In this document: positions 46,202 to 54,269 of the stretch, piece after piece
Numbering within the stretch: position 1 is the first letter of the stretch
Layout: each line of letters starts with the position of its first letter
Assembly: GCF_001427875.1 (NCBI RefSeq)
Contig: NZ_LMHK01000001.1
Span: 622,871-686,870 of the forward strand
Reading direction: 5' to 3'
DNA length: 64,000 nucleotides
Source: Devosia sp. Root685
GTDB taxonomy: Bacteria > Pseudomonadota > Alphaproteobacteria > Rhizobiales > Devosiaceae
Notes under the pieces: generated by a model
What the model was told of the DNA's origin: nothing
Databases searched by the model: none
The model's input: only the letters and a program-made list of their open reading frames with translations
Translations under genes and position numbers: made by a program

Positions 46202-48859
46202 ATGAAGGTCGTCGTCGTTGAAAGTCCGGCTAAAGCCAAGACAATCAACAAGTATTTGGGCTCGGGCTATGAAGTCCTGGCCAGCTTCGGCCATATCCGC
46301 GATCTGCCTGCCAAGGACGGTTCGGTGCGTCCGGACGAAGATTTCGCCATGTCGTGGGAGGTCGATACCGCCTCCAAGAAGCGCGTTTCCGACATTGCCA
46401 ATGCCCTCAAGGGCGCCGATGGCCTGATCCTCGCAACCGACCCTGATCGCGAAGGCGAGGCCATTTCCTGGCACATTCTCGACGTCCTCAGGCAAAAGAA
46501 GGCGCTCAAGAAAGACACGCCGGTCCAGCGCGTCGTCTTCAACGCCATCACCAAGGATGCCGTCACTACGGCCATGGCGAATCCGCGCGATGTCGATATG
46601 CCGCTGGTCGACGCCTATCTCGCCCGCCGTGCCCTCGATTATCTCGTCGGCTTCACCCTCTCCCCGATCCTCTGGCGCAAGCTGCCGGGCTCCCGCTCGG
46701 CCGGCCGCGTGCAGTCCGTGGCCCTGCGCCTCGTCTCGGATCGCGAAGCCGAAATCGAAAAGTTCAAGGCCGACGAATATTGGTCCGTCGAGGCCTCGCT
46801 TTCCCAGGGCGGCAAGGGCTTTGTCGCCCGCCTCTTTTCCGTCGATGGCAAGAAGACCGACAAGCTCGACATCAAGACCGGCGACGATGCCGCGGCGCTG
46901 AAAAAGCTCATCGAGGCTGGGCAGTTCAACGTTTCCAACGTTGAAAAGAAGCCGACCAAGCGCAATCCCTATGCGCCCTTCACCACCTCTTCGCTGCAGC
47001 AGGACGCCTCCTCGCGCTTGGGACTTTCGCCCAGCCGCACCATGCAGATCGCCCAGCGCCTCTACGAAGATGGCCTCATCACCTATATGCGTACCGACGC
47101 CGTGCAGATGGCCCCAGAGGGCATTGCCATGGCCCGTTCGGTGATCGGCAAATATTACGGCGACGAATATCTGCCGGAAAAAGCGCGCATCTATCAGTCC
47201 AAGGCCAAGAACGCCCAGGAAGCGCACGAGGCCATCCGCCCGACGGATATGTTCAAGCGCCCCGAGCAGCTCTCGCTCGATGCCGATCAGGCAAAACTCT
47301 ACGGCCTCATCTGGCGCCGCACCCTCGCCAGCCAGATGAAATCGGCCGAGATCGACCGCACCACCGTCGACATCGCCGTCAACGTGCCCGGCCGCAAGGT
47401 CGAACTGCGCGCCGTCGGCTCCGTCGTCACTTTCCCCGGCTTCTTGAAACTCTATGGCGTCGAGGTCAAATCCGACGAAGAGACCGAGGACGAAGACAGC
47501 CGCGAATTGCCCCCGCTCAAGGTCGGCGACAAGCCCAGCCTTGAAAAGGTAGAGATCGAGCAGCATTTCACCCAGCCGCCGAGCCGTTATACCGAAGCGA
47601 GCCTGATCAAGAAGATGGAAGAACTCGGCATCGGCCGTCCTTCCACCTATGCCGCGACGCTGACCACCCTCAAGGATCGCGACTATGTCCGCCTCGAGGG
47701 CAAGGCCCTGCACCCCGAAGATCGCGGCCGCATCGTCACCGCCTTCCTCGAAAGCTTTTTCAGCCGCTATGTCGAATACGGCTTTACCGCCGGCCTCGAG
47801 GAGCAGCTCGACGAGATTTCCGACGGCAAGCTCGATTACAAGCAGGTCCTCCGCGACTTCTGGAAGGACTTCAACGGCAATGTGGAAGAGATCAAGGATC
47901 TCCGCGTTTCCGAAGTTTTGGATGCGCTCAACGATCTCCTCGCCAGCCGCATTTTCCCGCCCAAGGAAGACGGGTCCGACCCGCGCCTCTGCCCCACCTG
48001 CGGCACCGGCAAGCTCTCGCTGAAACTGGGCAAATTCGGCGCCTTCATCGGCTGCTCGAACTATCCCGAGTGCAAGCACACCATGCAGCTGTCCGACGCG
48101 GCCAATGGCCAGTCTTCGGAAGCCGCCGCCGGCGAAGGCGTTCTCGGCACCGATCCTGAATCGGGCGAGGAAGTGCATCTGAAATCGGGCCGTTTCGGCC
48201 CCTACGTCCAGCTCGGCGAAGGCAAGGAGCCCAAGCGCTCCTCCCTCCCCAAGGGCTGGGAGCCGGGCGCGCTGACGCTCGAAAAAGCCCTGCAGCTTCT
48301 CGCACTTCCGCGCGAAATCGGCCTCCACCCTGAATCGGGCCTGCCCATCGTCGCCGGCCTCGGCCGCTACGGTCCCTTCATCCTCCACGATGGCAAATAT
48401 GCCAACCTGCCTGACGTGGAAGAAGTCTTCACCGTCGGCCTCAACCGCGCCGTCGATCTCCTCGCCCAGAAAGCCGCTGGCGGCTTCAAGCGCGGCGGCG
48501 GCGCGGCGGTCGCGGCCATCCAGACGTTCGAGCACGACAACGGCCCCATCACCGTCCGCGCCGGCCGCTACGGCCCCTATGTCAATCAGGGCAAGGTCAA
48601 CGCCACCATCCCCAAGGACGTAGCGCCCGAAGCGGTCACTCTTGATCAAGCCGTCGAATGGATCACCGCCCGCGCCGCGGCCACCGGCACCAAGGTAAAA
48701 AAGGCTCCGGCGAAGAAAACCGCCGCGAAAAAGCCGGCGGCGAAGAAAGCAGCGGCGGATGATAAGCCAGCGGCAAAGAAGGCACCGGCCAAGAAGCCCG
48801 CTGCGAAAAAAGCCCCGGCGAAGAAAAGCACGGTAACCGACGAAGACGTGCCGTTCTAA
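46202..48859 (+). CDS. topA: DNA topoisomerase I
   Basis: TopA relaxes negative supercoils. The 885-residue protein starts with the Toprim domain (VVVESPAKAKTINKYLG), has ATDPDREGEAISWH, and the active-site Tyr295 in GLITYMRTDAV. A four-cysteine zinc finger (CPTCGTGKL to CSNYPEC) lies near 597-625, followed by further repeats of a degenerate finger with GRFGPYVQLGEG and GRYGPFILHDGKYA. The last 50 residues are a Lys-Ala-Pro tail like histone H1 (KKAPAKKTAAKK and repeats). The start at 46202 is the standard one; an ATG six codons earlier is possible. Confidence 0.96.
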   Translation: MKVVVVESPAKAKTINKYLGSGYEVLASFGHIRDLPAKDGSVRPDEDFAMSWEVDTASKKRVSDIANALKGADGLILATDPDREGEAISWHILDVLRQKKALKKDTPVQRVVFNAITKDAVTTAMANPRDVDMPLVDAYLARRALDYLVGFTLSPILWRKLPGSRSAGRVQSVALRLVSDREAEIEKFKADEYWSVEASLSQGGKGFVARLFSVDGKKTDKLDIKTGDDAAALKKLIEAGQFNVSNVEKKPTKRNPYAPFTTSSLQQDASSRLGLSPSRTMQIAQRLYEDGLITYMRTDAVQMAPEGIAMARSVIGKYYGDEYLPEKARIYQSKAKNAQEAHEAIRPTDMFKRPEQLSLDADQAKLYGLIWRRTLASQMKSAEIDRTTVDIAVNVPGRKVELRAVGSVVTFPGFLKLYGVEVKSDEETEDEDSRELPPLKVGDKPSLEKVEIEQHFTQPPSRYTEASLIKKMEELGIGRPSTYAATLTTLKDRDYVRLEGKALHPEDRGRIVTAFLESFFSRYVEYGFTAGLEEQLDEISDGKLDYKQVLRDFWKDFNGNVEEIKDLRVSEVLDALNDLLASRIFPPKEDGSDPRLCPTCGTGKLSLKLGKFGAFIGCSNYPECKHTMQLSDAANGQSSEAAAGEGVLGTDPESGEEVHLKSGRFGPYVQLGEGKEPKRSSLPKGWEPGALTLEKALQLLALPREIGLHPESGLPIVAGLGRYGPFILHDGKYANLPDVEEVFTVGLNRAVDLLAQKAAGGFKRGGGAAVAAIQTFEHDNGPITVRAGRYGPYVNQGKVNATIPKDVAPEAVTLDQAVEWITARAAATGTKVKKAPAKKTAAKKPAAKKAAADDKPAAKKAPAKKPAAKKAPAKKSTVTDEDVPF

Positions 48860-48871
48860 GGCATCGAGGAA

Positions 48872-48918
48872 CACCCCCTCCCAGCCTCCCCCTTGATGGG
48901 GGAGGTTGGGAGGGGGTG
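48872..48918. repeat. Long imperfect palindrome of CCCCCTCCC type after topA
   Basis: Arms of 21 bases (48872-48892 and 48898-48918) pair with one mismatch that would be a G-U pair in RNA, around a TTGAT loop. It sits between the convergent ends of topA and the dipeptidase gene, so it could end both transcripts. Related CACCCCCTCCC arms occur at 53023-53159. Confidence 0.75.
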
Positions 48919-48942
48919 GAGCCCAACACGCTAAACCCAGCC

Positions 48943-49989
48943 CTACCCCATCGTCCTCCCCACCAGCCCCAGCCAATTCTCCAGCGCAATCTTGTTCACC
49001 AGCGCCTCGCCATAGCCCTTGTCCAGCAACGCCTGCAGCAGCTTTGGCACGCCCGTGACATCCTTGATCGGCGCGGGTATCACCGCACCGTCAAAATCGC
49101 TCCCCAGCGCCACGCCATCCTCGCCCAGCGCCTCGACCAGCGCATCGACATGGCGAACCATCAGGTCGATCTCCATATCCGGCTCCATCTTGCCATCCGG
49201 CCGCAAAAACCCGGTCGCATAATTGAGCCCAACGACACCGCCACTCTCGCGGATCGCCGCCAGCTGCCAGTCCATCAGGTTGCGCGTCGAAGGACAGATC
49301 GCGTGCACATTGGAATGCGTCGCCACCAGCGGCTTGGTCGAGATCGCCGCCACATCCCGGAAACCGGCGGCATTCAAATGCGAAAGATCGATCATCACCC
49401 CCATCTGGTCGCAGACCCGCACCAGTTCCTTGCCGGCATCGCTCAGTCCCGGCCCGATATCGGGATCGGCATTGTGCTTGAACGGCACGCCCGTCCCGAA
49501 CGCATTGGCCCGGCTCCAGGTGATCCCCAGCGACCGGAACCCCGCCGCATAAAGCACTTCGAGCGCATTGAAATCGGTGTCGATCGCCTCGGCGCCCTCG
49601 TGGTGATAGATCGCCGCCAGCTTTCCCGCCGCAATCGCCGCCCGCAATTCCGCCGCGCTCCGGCACACCGCCAGCGATCCCGCTTTTTCCAGCCGGAACA
49701 TCAGCGCCGCCATGGCATTGGTCGAGCGCTGCGCCTCGGCGATATCCAGCTCAGGCGGCAATTTCCCGCCCGAAGTCGTCGGGCTCGCCGCCACAGCAGT
49801 CAAATTCGTCTTCAGCGGCGGCGGGAACATGGCAAAGAACCCGCCCGCCATCCCCGCCTCCCGCGCCCGCGGCAGATCGATATTCGCCTCGGGCATGCCG
49901 TTCGTAAACAGCTCCACCTTATTCGGCCGCGGGTCATCCAGCAGCCGCAATAGCGTATCGTTGTGCCCGTCGAAAAATGGAATGGTCAT
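48943..49989 (-). CDS. Membrane dipeptidase-like peptidase M19
   Basis: The 348-residue protein has the M19 zinc-site pattern: FFDGHNDTLLRL at the start with the His-x-Asp pair, YHHEGAEAID, MIDLSHLNAAGF and VATHSNVHAI. Renal dipeptidase relatives hydrolyse dipeptides, some D-amino-acid-containing. There is no signal peptide, so it is cytoplasmic. The gene lies between topA and rnr, reading in the opposite direction, and is flanked by repeats on both sides, which points to an insertion into the topA-rnr order. Confidence 0.93.
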   Translation of the reverse strand: MTIPFFDGHNDTLLRLLDDPRPNKVELFTNGMPEANIDLPRAREAGMAGGFFAMFPPPLKTNLTAVAASPTTSGGKLPPELDIAEAQRSTNAMAALMFRLEKAGSLAVCRSAAELRAAIAAGKLAAIYHHEGAEAIDTDFNALEVLYAAGFRSLGITWSRANAFGTGVPFKHNADPDIGPGLSDAGKELVRVCDQMGVMIDLSHLNAAGFRDVAAISTKPLVATHSNVHAICPSTRNLMDWQLAAIRESGGVVGLNYATGFLRPDGKMEPDMEIDLMVRHVDALVEALGEDGVALGSDFDGAVIPAPIKDVTGVPKLLQALLDKGYGEALVNKIALENWLGLVGRTMG

Positions 49990-50045
49990 GGAATCGCCTT
50001 GGGTTTTGGCGACTATTCAATGGAGTTTGCGAGGCTTGGGCAAGC

Positions 50046-50154
50046 ACCCCCACCTAGCCTCCCCCTGGTAGGGGGAGGGACAAGATCGGGCTTGTCGCAA
50101 AGTAAGTGAGCCACCGGCAGATCCCTCCCTACCAGGGGGAGGCTAGGTGGGGGT
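50046..50154. repeat. Intergenic inverted repeat with 33-base arms
   Basis: The segment 50046-50080 and the segment 50122-50154 are reverse complements over about 33 bases, apart from two extra G in the left arm. The core is CCTCCCCCTGG/CCAGGGGGAGG. The 41 bases between them contain no obvious gene. It lies upstream of both the dipeptidase and rnr genes. Confidence 0.8.
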
Positions 50155-50187
50155 AGCTCCCATCCATTCGAGCACAGCTCTCATGGC

Positions 50188-50232
50188 TTTCTCACCTCAA
50201 ATCACTCCGGTGGAGTGATTTGAGGTGAGAAA
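50188..50232. repeat. 45-base perfect palindrome with CCGGTGG centre
   Basis: Arms of 21 bases (50188-50208 and 50212-50232) are exact reverse complements with only GGT between them; the inner part is ATCACTCC-GGT-GGAGTGAT. It lies 38 bases before the rnr start, so in RNA it would form a very stable hairpin in the rnr leader. A shorter palindrome with the same CC-GGT-GG centre is at 52949-52973, so this is probably a dispersed element rather than an rnr-specific site. Confidence 0.85.
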
Positions 50233-50270
50233 TTGGCAAACCGTCACCAATCCCCTACATATCCCTCAAC

Positions 50271-52553
50271 ATGACCACCAAAAAACCAAAACCAAAAAAC
50301 ACCTCGGGCCCCAAGCGCAGCGCACAGCCGCGCGCCGGGGAACTGCCCACCCGCGAGCAATTGCTCGAAGCCCTGGCGCAGGACGCCGATATCAAGGGCA
50401 AGCGCGACCTCGCCAAAGTCTTCGGCATTCGCGGCGACATGCGCCGCCCCTTCAAGGCCATGCTGGCCGAACTCGAAGGCGATGGCGTCATCACGCGCAC
50501 GCGAAAAGCGCTGCGCCGCACCGCCGCCCTGCCCCATGTGACCGTCCTCGATATTCCATCCGACGCCGATCCAGACGCGCTCCACGCTTTCCCCGCCCAG
50601 TGGAACGATGAAGAAGGCGAAAAGCCGCGCGTCGAAGTGCTGGTTGGCAAGGACTCGCGCGTCGTCCCGGCCCCCGGCGATCGCATTCTCGCCCGCATCG
50701 ATGCCGGCGAAGATGAAATCCCGCACTATACCGCCAAGCCGATGAAAGTGCTCGGCAAGCCCCGTCGCGGCCAGATCGGCATTATCCGCATGGACGATGA
50801 AGGCGCCCGCCTCATCCCCATTGATCGCAAGCAGAAGGAAATGCGCGTTCCCCTCGGCGATCTCGGCGAAGCCAAGGACGGCGATCTGGTGGAGGTGGAA
50901 GTCAAGCTTTCCGGCCGCCTGATGATCCCGCGCGCCCGCGTCACCTCCGTCATCGGCAACCCCGCCTCTGAAGGCGCGGTGTCGATGATCGCCATCCACA
51001 ATCTCGAAATCCCCTACAAATTCCCGACCAGCGTCATCCGCGAGGCCGAAGAGGCCAAGGAAGCAACGCTAAAAGGCCGCGAAGACTGGCGTGACCTACC
51101 GCTGATCACCATCGATCCGCCCGACGCCAAGGACCATGACGACGCGGTTCACGCCGCGCCCGACGAGGATCCGAAAAACCCCGGCGGCCATGTCGTCACC
51201 GTGGCCATCGCCGATGTCGCCGCCTATGTTCGCCCCGGCACATCGCTTGATCGCGAAGCGTATCTGCGCGGCAACTCCGTCTATTTCCCCGATCGCGTCG
51301 TGCCCATGCTGCCCGAGCGCATTTCCAATGAGCTGTGCTCGCTGAAGGAAGGCGTGCCTCGCGCCGCCCTCGCCGTGCGCATGGTGCTCAATGCCGACGG
51401 CCACAAGATCAGCCACACCTTCCATCGCATCCTGATGCGCTCGGCGGCAAAACTCAGCTACCAACAGGCCCAGGCTGCCATCGACGGCAATGCTGACGAC
51501 AAGACCGGCCCGCTGCTCGAACCCATCCTGCGCCCCCTCTGGGACGCCTATGACGCCATGGCCGGTGCCCGCGACAGGCGCGGTCCGCTGGACCTGGACT
51601 TGCCTGAACGGAAAATCATTCTCGACGACAAGGGCATGGTCGCGGACATCCGCATTCCCGACCGCCTCGAAGCCCATCGCCTCATCGAAGAGATGATGAT
51701 CGCGGCCAATGTCGCCGCCGCCGAAACGCTCGAACAAAAGCGCAGCGAACTGCTCTATCGCGTCCACGACGAACCGAGTTCGGAAAAGCTGCAGAGTCTG
51801 CGCGACTTTCTGGGCAGTCTCGATATCGCGGTCAAAAAATCCGACAGCGTGCGCGCATCCGATTTCAACGGCATCCTCGGCCAGGCCCGCAAGGCCGGCA
51901 ATGTCGAACAGGTCAGCGAAATGGTGCTGCGCAGCCAGGCGCAGGCTGAATACTCCGCCGAGAATTATGGCCATTTCGGTCTCAACCTCGACCGCTACGC
52001 CCACTTCACCTCGCCCATTCGCCGCTATGCCGATCTCATCGTGCACCGTGCCCTGGTAAAGGCTCTTGGCCTTGGCGACGATGGCCTCACCGAGCAGGAA
52101 GCAACAAAACTTCAGGGCATCGCCCAGCACATCTCGGCCACCGAGCGCCGCGCCATGCTGGCCGAACGCGAAACCTCGGATCGTCTTCTCGCCCAGTTTC
52201 TGGCCCAGAAAATCGGCGCGCGTTTCGAAGGCCGCGTTTCCGGCGTCACCCGCTCCGGCCTCTTTATCCGCCTCCTTGAAACCGGCGCCGACGGCTTTAT
52301 TCCTGCCTCCACTCTGGGCGAGGATTACTACCGCTATGTCGAAGAGCGCCAAGCCATGATCGGCGAGCGCGGCGGCGAAACTTTTACGCTTGGCGACCGC
52401 GTCACCGTGCGTCTTCTCGAAGCGGCACCGGTAGCGGGCTCGCTACGCTTCGAACTTCTCTCGGAAGGCACCCGCGGCAATCCGCCATCTGGCAGGCGCC
52501 CACAAAAGCGCCCATCTAAGAGCTTCGGTCCCAAGGGCCGGAGAAAGAGGTAG
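50271..52553 (+). CDS. rnr: Ribonuclease R
   Basis: RNase R is a processive 3'-5' exonuclease that degrades structured RNA and helps trans-translation. The 760-residue protein has an N-terminal winged-helix part (LPTREQLLEALAQDADIKGK), cold-shock OB domains, the RNB catalytic signature DPPDAKDHDDAVHA near residue 282, a conserved LNLDRYAHFTSPIRRYADLI, an S1 domain (RFEGRVSGVTRSGLFIRL) and a basic tail (RRPQKRPSKSFGPKGRRKR, 19 residues). It follows topA apart from the dipeptidase insertion and is followed by a DUF983 gene 4 bases later. Confidence 0.96.
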   Translation: MTTKKPKPKNTSGPKRSAQPRAGELPTREQLLEALAQDADIKGKRDLAKVFGIRGDMRRPFKAMLAELEGDGVITRTRKALRRTAALPHVTVLDIPSDADPDALHAFPAQWNDEEGEKPRVEVLVGKDSRVVPAPGDRILARIDAGEDEIPHYTAKPMKVLGKPRRGQIGIIRMDDEGARLIPIDRKQKEMRVPLGDLGEAKDGDLVEVEVKLSGRLMIPRARVTSVIGNPASEGAVSMIAIHNLEIPYKFPTSVIREAEEAKEATLKGREDWRDLPLITIDPPDAKDHDDAVHAAPDEDPKNPGGHVVTVAIADVAAYVRPGTSLDREAYLRGNSVYFPDRVVPMLPERISNELCSLKEGVPRAALAVRMVLNADGHKISHTFHRILMRSAAKLSYQQAQAAIDGNADDKTGPLLEPILRPLWDAYDAMAGARDRRGPLDLDLPERKIILDDKGMVADIRIPDRLEAHRLIEEMMIAANVAAAETLEQKRSELLYRVHDEPSSEKLQSLRDFLGSLDIAVKKSDSVRASDFNGILGQARKAGNVEQVSEMVLRSQAQAEYSAENYGHFGLNLDRYAHFTSPIRRYADLIVHRALVKALGLGDDGLTEQEATKLQGIAQHISATERRAMLAERETSDRLLAQFLAQKIGARFEGRVSGVTRSGLFIRLLETGADGFIPASTLGEDYYRYVEERQAMIGERGGETFTLGDRVTVRLLEAAPVAGSLRFELLSEGTRGNPPSGRRPQKRPSKSFGPKGRRKR

Positions 52554-52557
52554 TTCC

Positions 52558-52956
52558 ATGAGCGAGAACGCCACAACTCTCGAACAGCGCAGCGTCGGCC
52601 AGGCCATGTGGCGCGGCACGCTTTGCCGCTGCCCCCATTGCGGCCAGGGCAAGCTGTTCCGCGCTTATCTCAAAGTCGCCGACCAGTGCGACGTCTGCGG
52701 CGAAGAACTCAAGCACCACCGCGCCGACGACTTCCCGCCCTATATCGCCATCACCATCGTCGGCCACATCATCATCTTCCTGATGCTGCACATGGACATG
52801 ACCTATCACGTCCAGCCGATCACCTATGTCATCACCATGATTCCCCTCGCCATCGTCCTGCCGCTGGCGATTCTGCCCTCCACCAAGGGAGCCATCGTCG
52901 GCCTGCAATGGGCCACCCGCATGTATGGATTTGGGGTGCCCAGCAGGGCAGATTGA
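52558..52956 (+). CDS. DUF983 membrane protein with N-terminal zinc ribbon
   Basis: The 132-residue protein starts with two Cys pairs (CRCPHCGQGKLF and DQCDVCGEEL), a zinc-ribbon arrangement, then HRADDFPPYIAITIVGHIII leading into two membrane helices (about 66-80 and 88-105). The family is conserved in alphaproteobacteria next to rnr and rpmG, but its function is unknown. A palindrome overlaps the stop codon. The end is sharp at 52956. Confidence 0.88.
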   Translation: MSENATTLEQRSVGQAMWRGTLCRCPHCGQGKLFRAYLKVADQCDVCGEELKHHRADDFPPYIAITIVGHIIIFLMLHMDMTYHVQPITYVITMIPLAIVLPLAILPSTKGAIVGLQWATRMYGFGVPSRAD

Positions 52957-52973
52957 TCCGGTGGATCAATCTG
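52949..52973. repeat. 25-base palindrome with CCGGTGG centre over the DUF983 stop codon
   Basis: Arms CAGATTGATCC (52949-52959) and GGATCAATCTG (52963-52973) are exact reverse complements around GGT. The centre TCCGGTGGA is the same as in the 45-base palindrome at 50188-50232, and the flanking AT...AT framework also matches. The stop codon of the DUF983 gene is inside the left arm. Confidence 0.8.
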
Positions 52974-53022
52974 AGGCCTGAGACGCGCCCACAAGACCAA
53001 TCGACATTTTTGAGTGGGGCTC

Positions 53023-53159
53023 CCACCCCCTCCCATCAATGAGGAGGTGTCACCGAATTTGCTATGCGAATTCGGTTGGGGACCGTGGGTTTGGCAAAAT
53101 ACTGGCTCAAAACTCGATACGACACCTCCCCCTTGATGGGGGAGGATGGGAGGGGGTGG
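53023..53159. repeat. Mosaic intergenic inverted-repeat region downstream of DUF983
   Basis: The left end (53023-53051) and right end (53121-53159) are reverse complements except that the left lacks 10 internal bases. Inside, ACCGAATTTGC (53052-53062) and GCGAATTCGGT (53066-53076) form a hairpin with one mismatch; the same hairpin occurs at 43575-43600. It lies between convergent genes. Confidence 0.75.
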
Positions 53160-53179
53160 CGGCAATCACCGGCCCCTCG

Positions 53180-53584
53180 TCATCCCACTTGCTCCTTCAC
53201 CTTGCCCCTCGGCCTGAACCTCAGCGCCGACCACTCCTCATCGAGCGCCACAGCGCGCACCGGCCGCAGCCCCTCGACCTCCAGCGGCCCCCAGCCAACA
53301 TCGCGTGTCAGGCCCGCCTCCTTGCCCGCCGCGCCCTTCCTGTAAGCCACCCAGAGCAGCCCATCCGGCGGCAGCTCGGCCAGAATCCGCGGCACCATGG
53401 CCTCCACCTCCGCGGGCCCGGCAAAACACGCCAAAACCCCGTCATAATAAGAATCACCATGCACCGGCTCCACCTCGGCACCGGCGGTGATTTCCTCGGC
53501 GATTTCGTGTGGTACATTGATCAGCCAGAGCTTGGTCCCGGCCTTGATCTGCAGCCGGCGCAGCAATTCGGTCGGTGCGGTCAT
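53180..53584 (-). CDS. DUF3052 domain protein
   Basis: The 134-residue protein matches the DUF3052 pattern: LLRRLQIKAGTKLWLINVPH at the start, a middle stretch ending ILAELPPDGLLWVAYRKGAAG, and ALDEEWSALRFRPR at the end. The family has no known function and often carries a Lys-rich loop before the last strand. The start at 53584 has GGAG upstream; an earlier in-frame ATG would overlap the likely rpmG promoter. It is divergent from rpmG. Confidence 0.75.
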   Translation of the reverse strand: MTAPTELLRRLQIKAGTKLWLINVPHEIAEEITAGAEVEPVHGDSYYDGVLACFAGPAEVEAMVPRILAELPPDGLLWVAYRKGAAGKEAGLTRDVGWGPLEVEGLRPVRAVALDEEWSALRFRPRGKVKEQVG

Positions 53585-53612
53585 CTCGCTGTCTCCATTC
53601 CCCTCTATATGC

Positions 53613-53641
53613 TTGACAACTTCCCGCAAATCCGTAGGTTG
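53613..53641 (+). promoter_or_regulatory. Candidate promoter for rpmG
   Basis: A perfect TTGACA lies at 53613-53618, and after a 17-base spacer comes AGGTTG (53636-53641), a weak -10 of the kind tolerated by alphaproteobacterial housekeeping sigma factor. The spacing to the rpmG ATG is 62 bases. It also lies in front of the divergent DUF3052 gene, but reads away from it. Confidence 0.5.
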
Positions 53642-53703
53642 CGCCCAAATTCCGGCGCTGCCTTGGCTCGCGGCGCCTTTTCGTTTTTACAAGGACTACG
53701 AAA

Positions 53704-53871
<168 letters not shown>

Positions 53872-53895
53872 TCTGGTCCGACTTCCATGCGTTTG

Positions 53896-53925
53896 AAAGG
53901 CCCTGCACATCGTGCGGGGCCTTTT
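53896..53925 (+). terminator. Intrinsic terminator of rpmG
   Basis: Arms AAAGGCCCTGCAC (53896-53908) and GTGCGGGGCCTTT (53912-53924) pair almost completely around a three-base ATC loop and end in four T residues. It lies 24 bases past the rpmG stop. Confidence 0.88.
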
Positions 53926-54011
53926 CGCATTTGCGGTAACCAATTCGCCCAACGGGCACGCTCGACGCCAACAGTCTGTTAGCATCGCGTAACGTATTGA
54001 TCACGTATTGG

Positions 54012-54229
54012 AAAAGTGAGTGGCTGGTCCGGAGCGGTACGTCGAAGAGGCCACTCTCACCGCGTCCGGACCAACCGCCCTACGGAACTCAGGAGTTGCG
54101 GCGGACCTGAGAAAAGCCGTAGGGAGCTCTGAGGCATCAGTCGCTTACGCGCCGTCGCCTGTCTGAACTCACCCTATCTTGGGCCACCGGAAACTCAAGA
54201 AAATCCAGTCAAAGGCGACTGATAACCGT
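54012..54229 (-). ncRNA. Candidate structured small RNA, uncharacterised
   Basis: The 398-base gap between rpmG and pleD holds a set of long stems that no protein explains. From the left (plus coordinates): TGGTCCGG (54025-54032) with CCGGACCA (54066-54073), extended inside by GCGGT/ACCGC and AGAG/CTCT; CCCTACGG (54078-54085) with CCGTAGGG (54117-54124), enclosing CTCAGG/CCTGAG; and ATCAGTCGC (54136-54144) with GCGACTGAT (54215-54223). On the minus strand an extended -10 (TGTTATAAT) lies 13 bases before the first stem, and the last stem is followed by TTTT at 54015-54012. I do not recognise it as SRP RNA, tmRNA, RNase P RNA or 6S RNA. Strand assignment is inferred. Confidence 0.6.
54016..54060 (-). 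terminator. Terminator-like hairpin at the end of the candidate small RNA
   Basis: On the minus strand GTGAGAGTGGC (54060-54050) can pair with GCCACTCAC (54024-54016), followed directly by TTTT. This pairing competes with the TGGTCCGG/CCGGACCA stem, because the segments alternate. The two forms could be alternatives, like terminator and antiterminator, or coexist as a pseudoknot. Confidence 0.45.
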
Positions 54230-54235
54230 TTGTTA

Positions 54236-54244
54236 ATTATAACA
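54236..54244 (-). promoter_or_regulatory. Extended -10 element in front of the candidate small RNA
   Basis: On the minus strand the sequence reads TGTTATAAT, an exact extended -10 (TG, one base, TATAAT). It would start a transcript near 54229, just before the outermost stem of the candidate RNA. No good -35 hexamer is seen at the right spacing, as is usual for extended -10 promoters. Confidence 0.5.
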
Positions 54245-54269
54245 GATAACCCTAATAGGCGGCATTTTA

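Noticed and set aside
46196..48976. A 926-codon open frame on the minus strand opposite topA
   Set aside because: Its translation is repetitive and low in complexity, it covers exactly the topA gene, and topA is unmistakable. GC-rich codon bias opens such antisense frames.
51096..52352. A 418-codon minus-strand frame opposite rnr
   Set aside because: No family resemblance and complete overlap with the RNB and S1 domains of RNase R.
54012..54229. Candidate RNA as SRP RNA, tmRNA, RNase P RNA or 6S RNA
   Set aside because: The conserved core sequences of SRP RNA (GGAAGCAGCC type), RNase P (GAGGAAAGTCC type) and the tmRNA tag were not found, and the layout of three separate stems does not fit the single long hairpin of 6S RNA.
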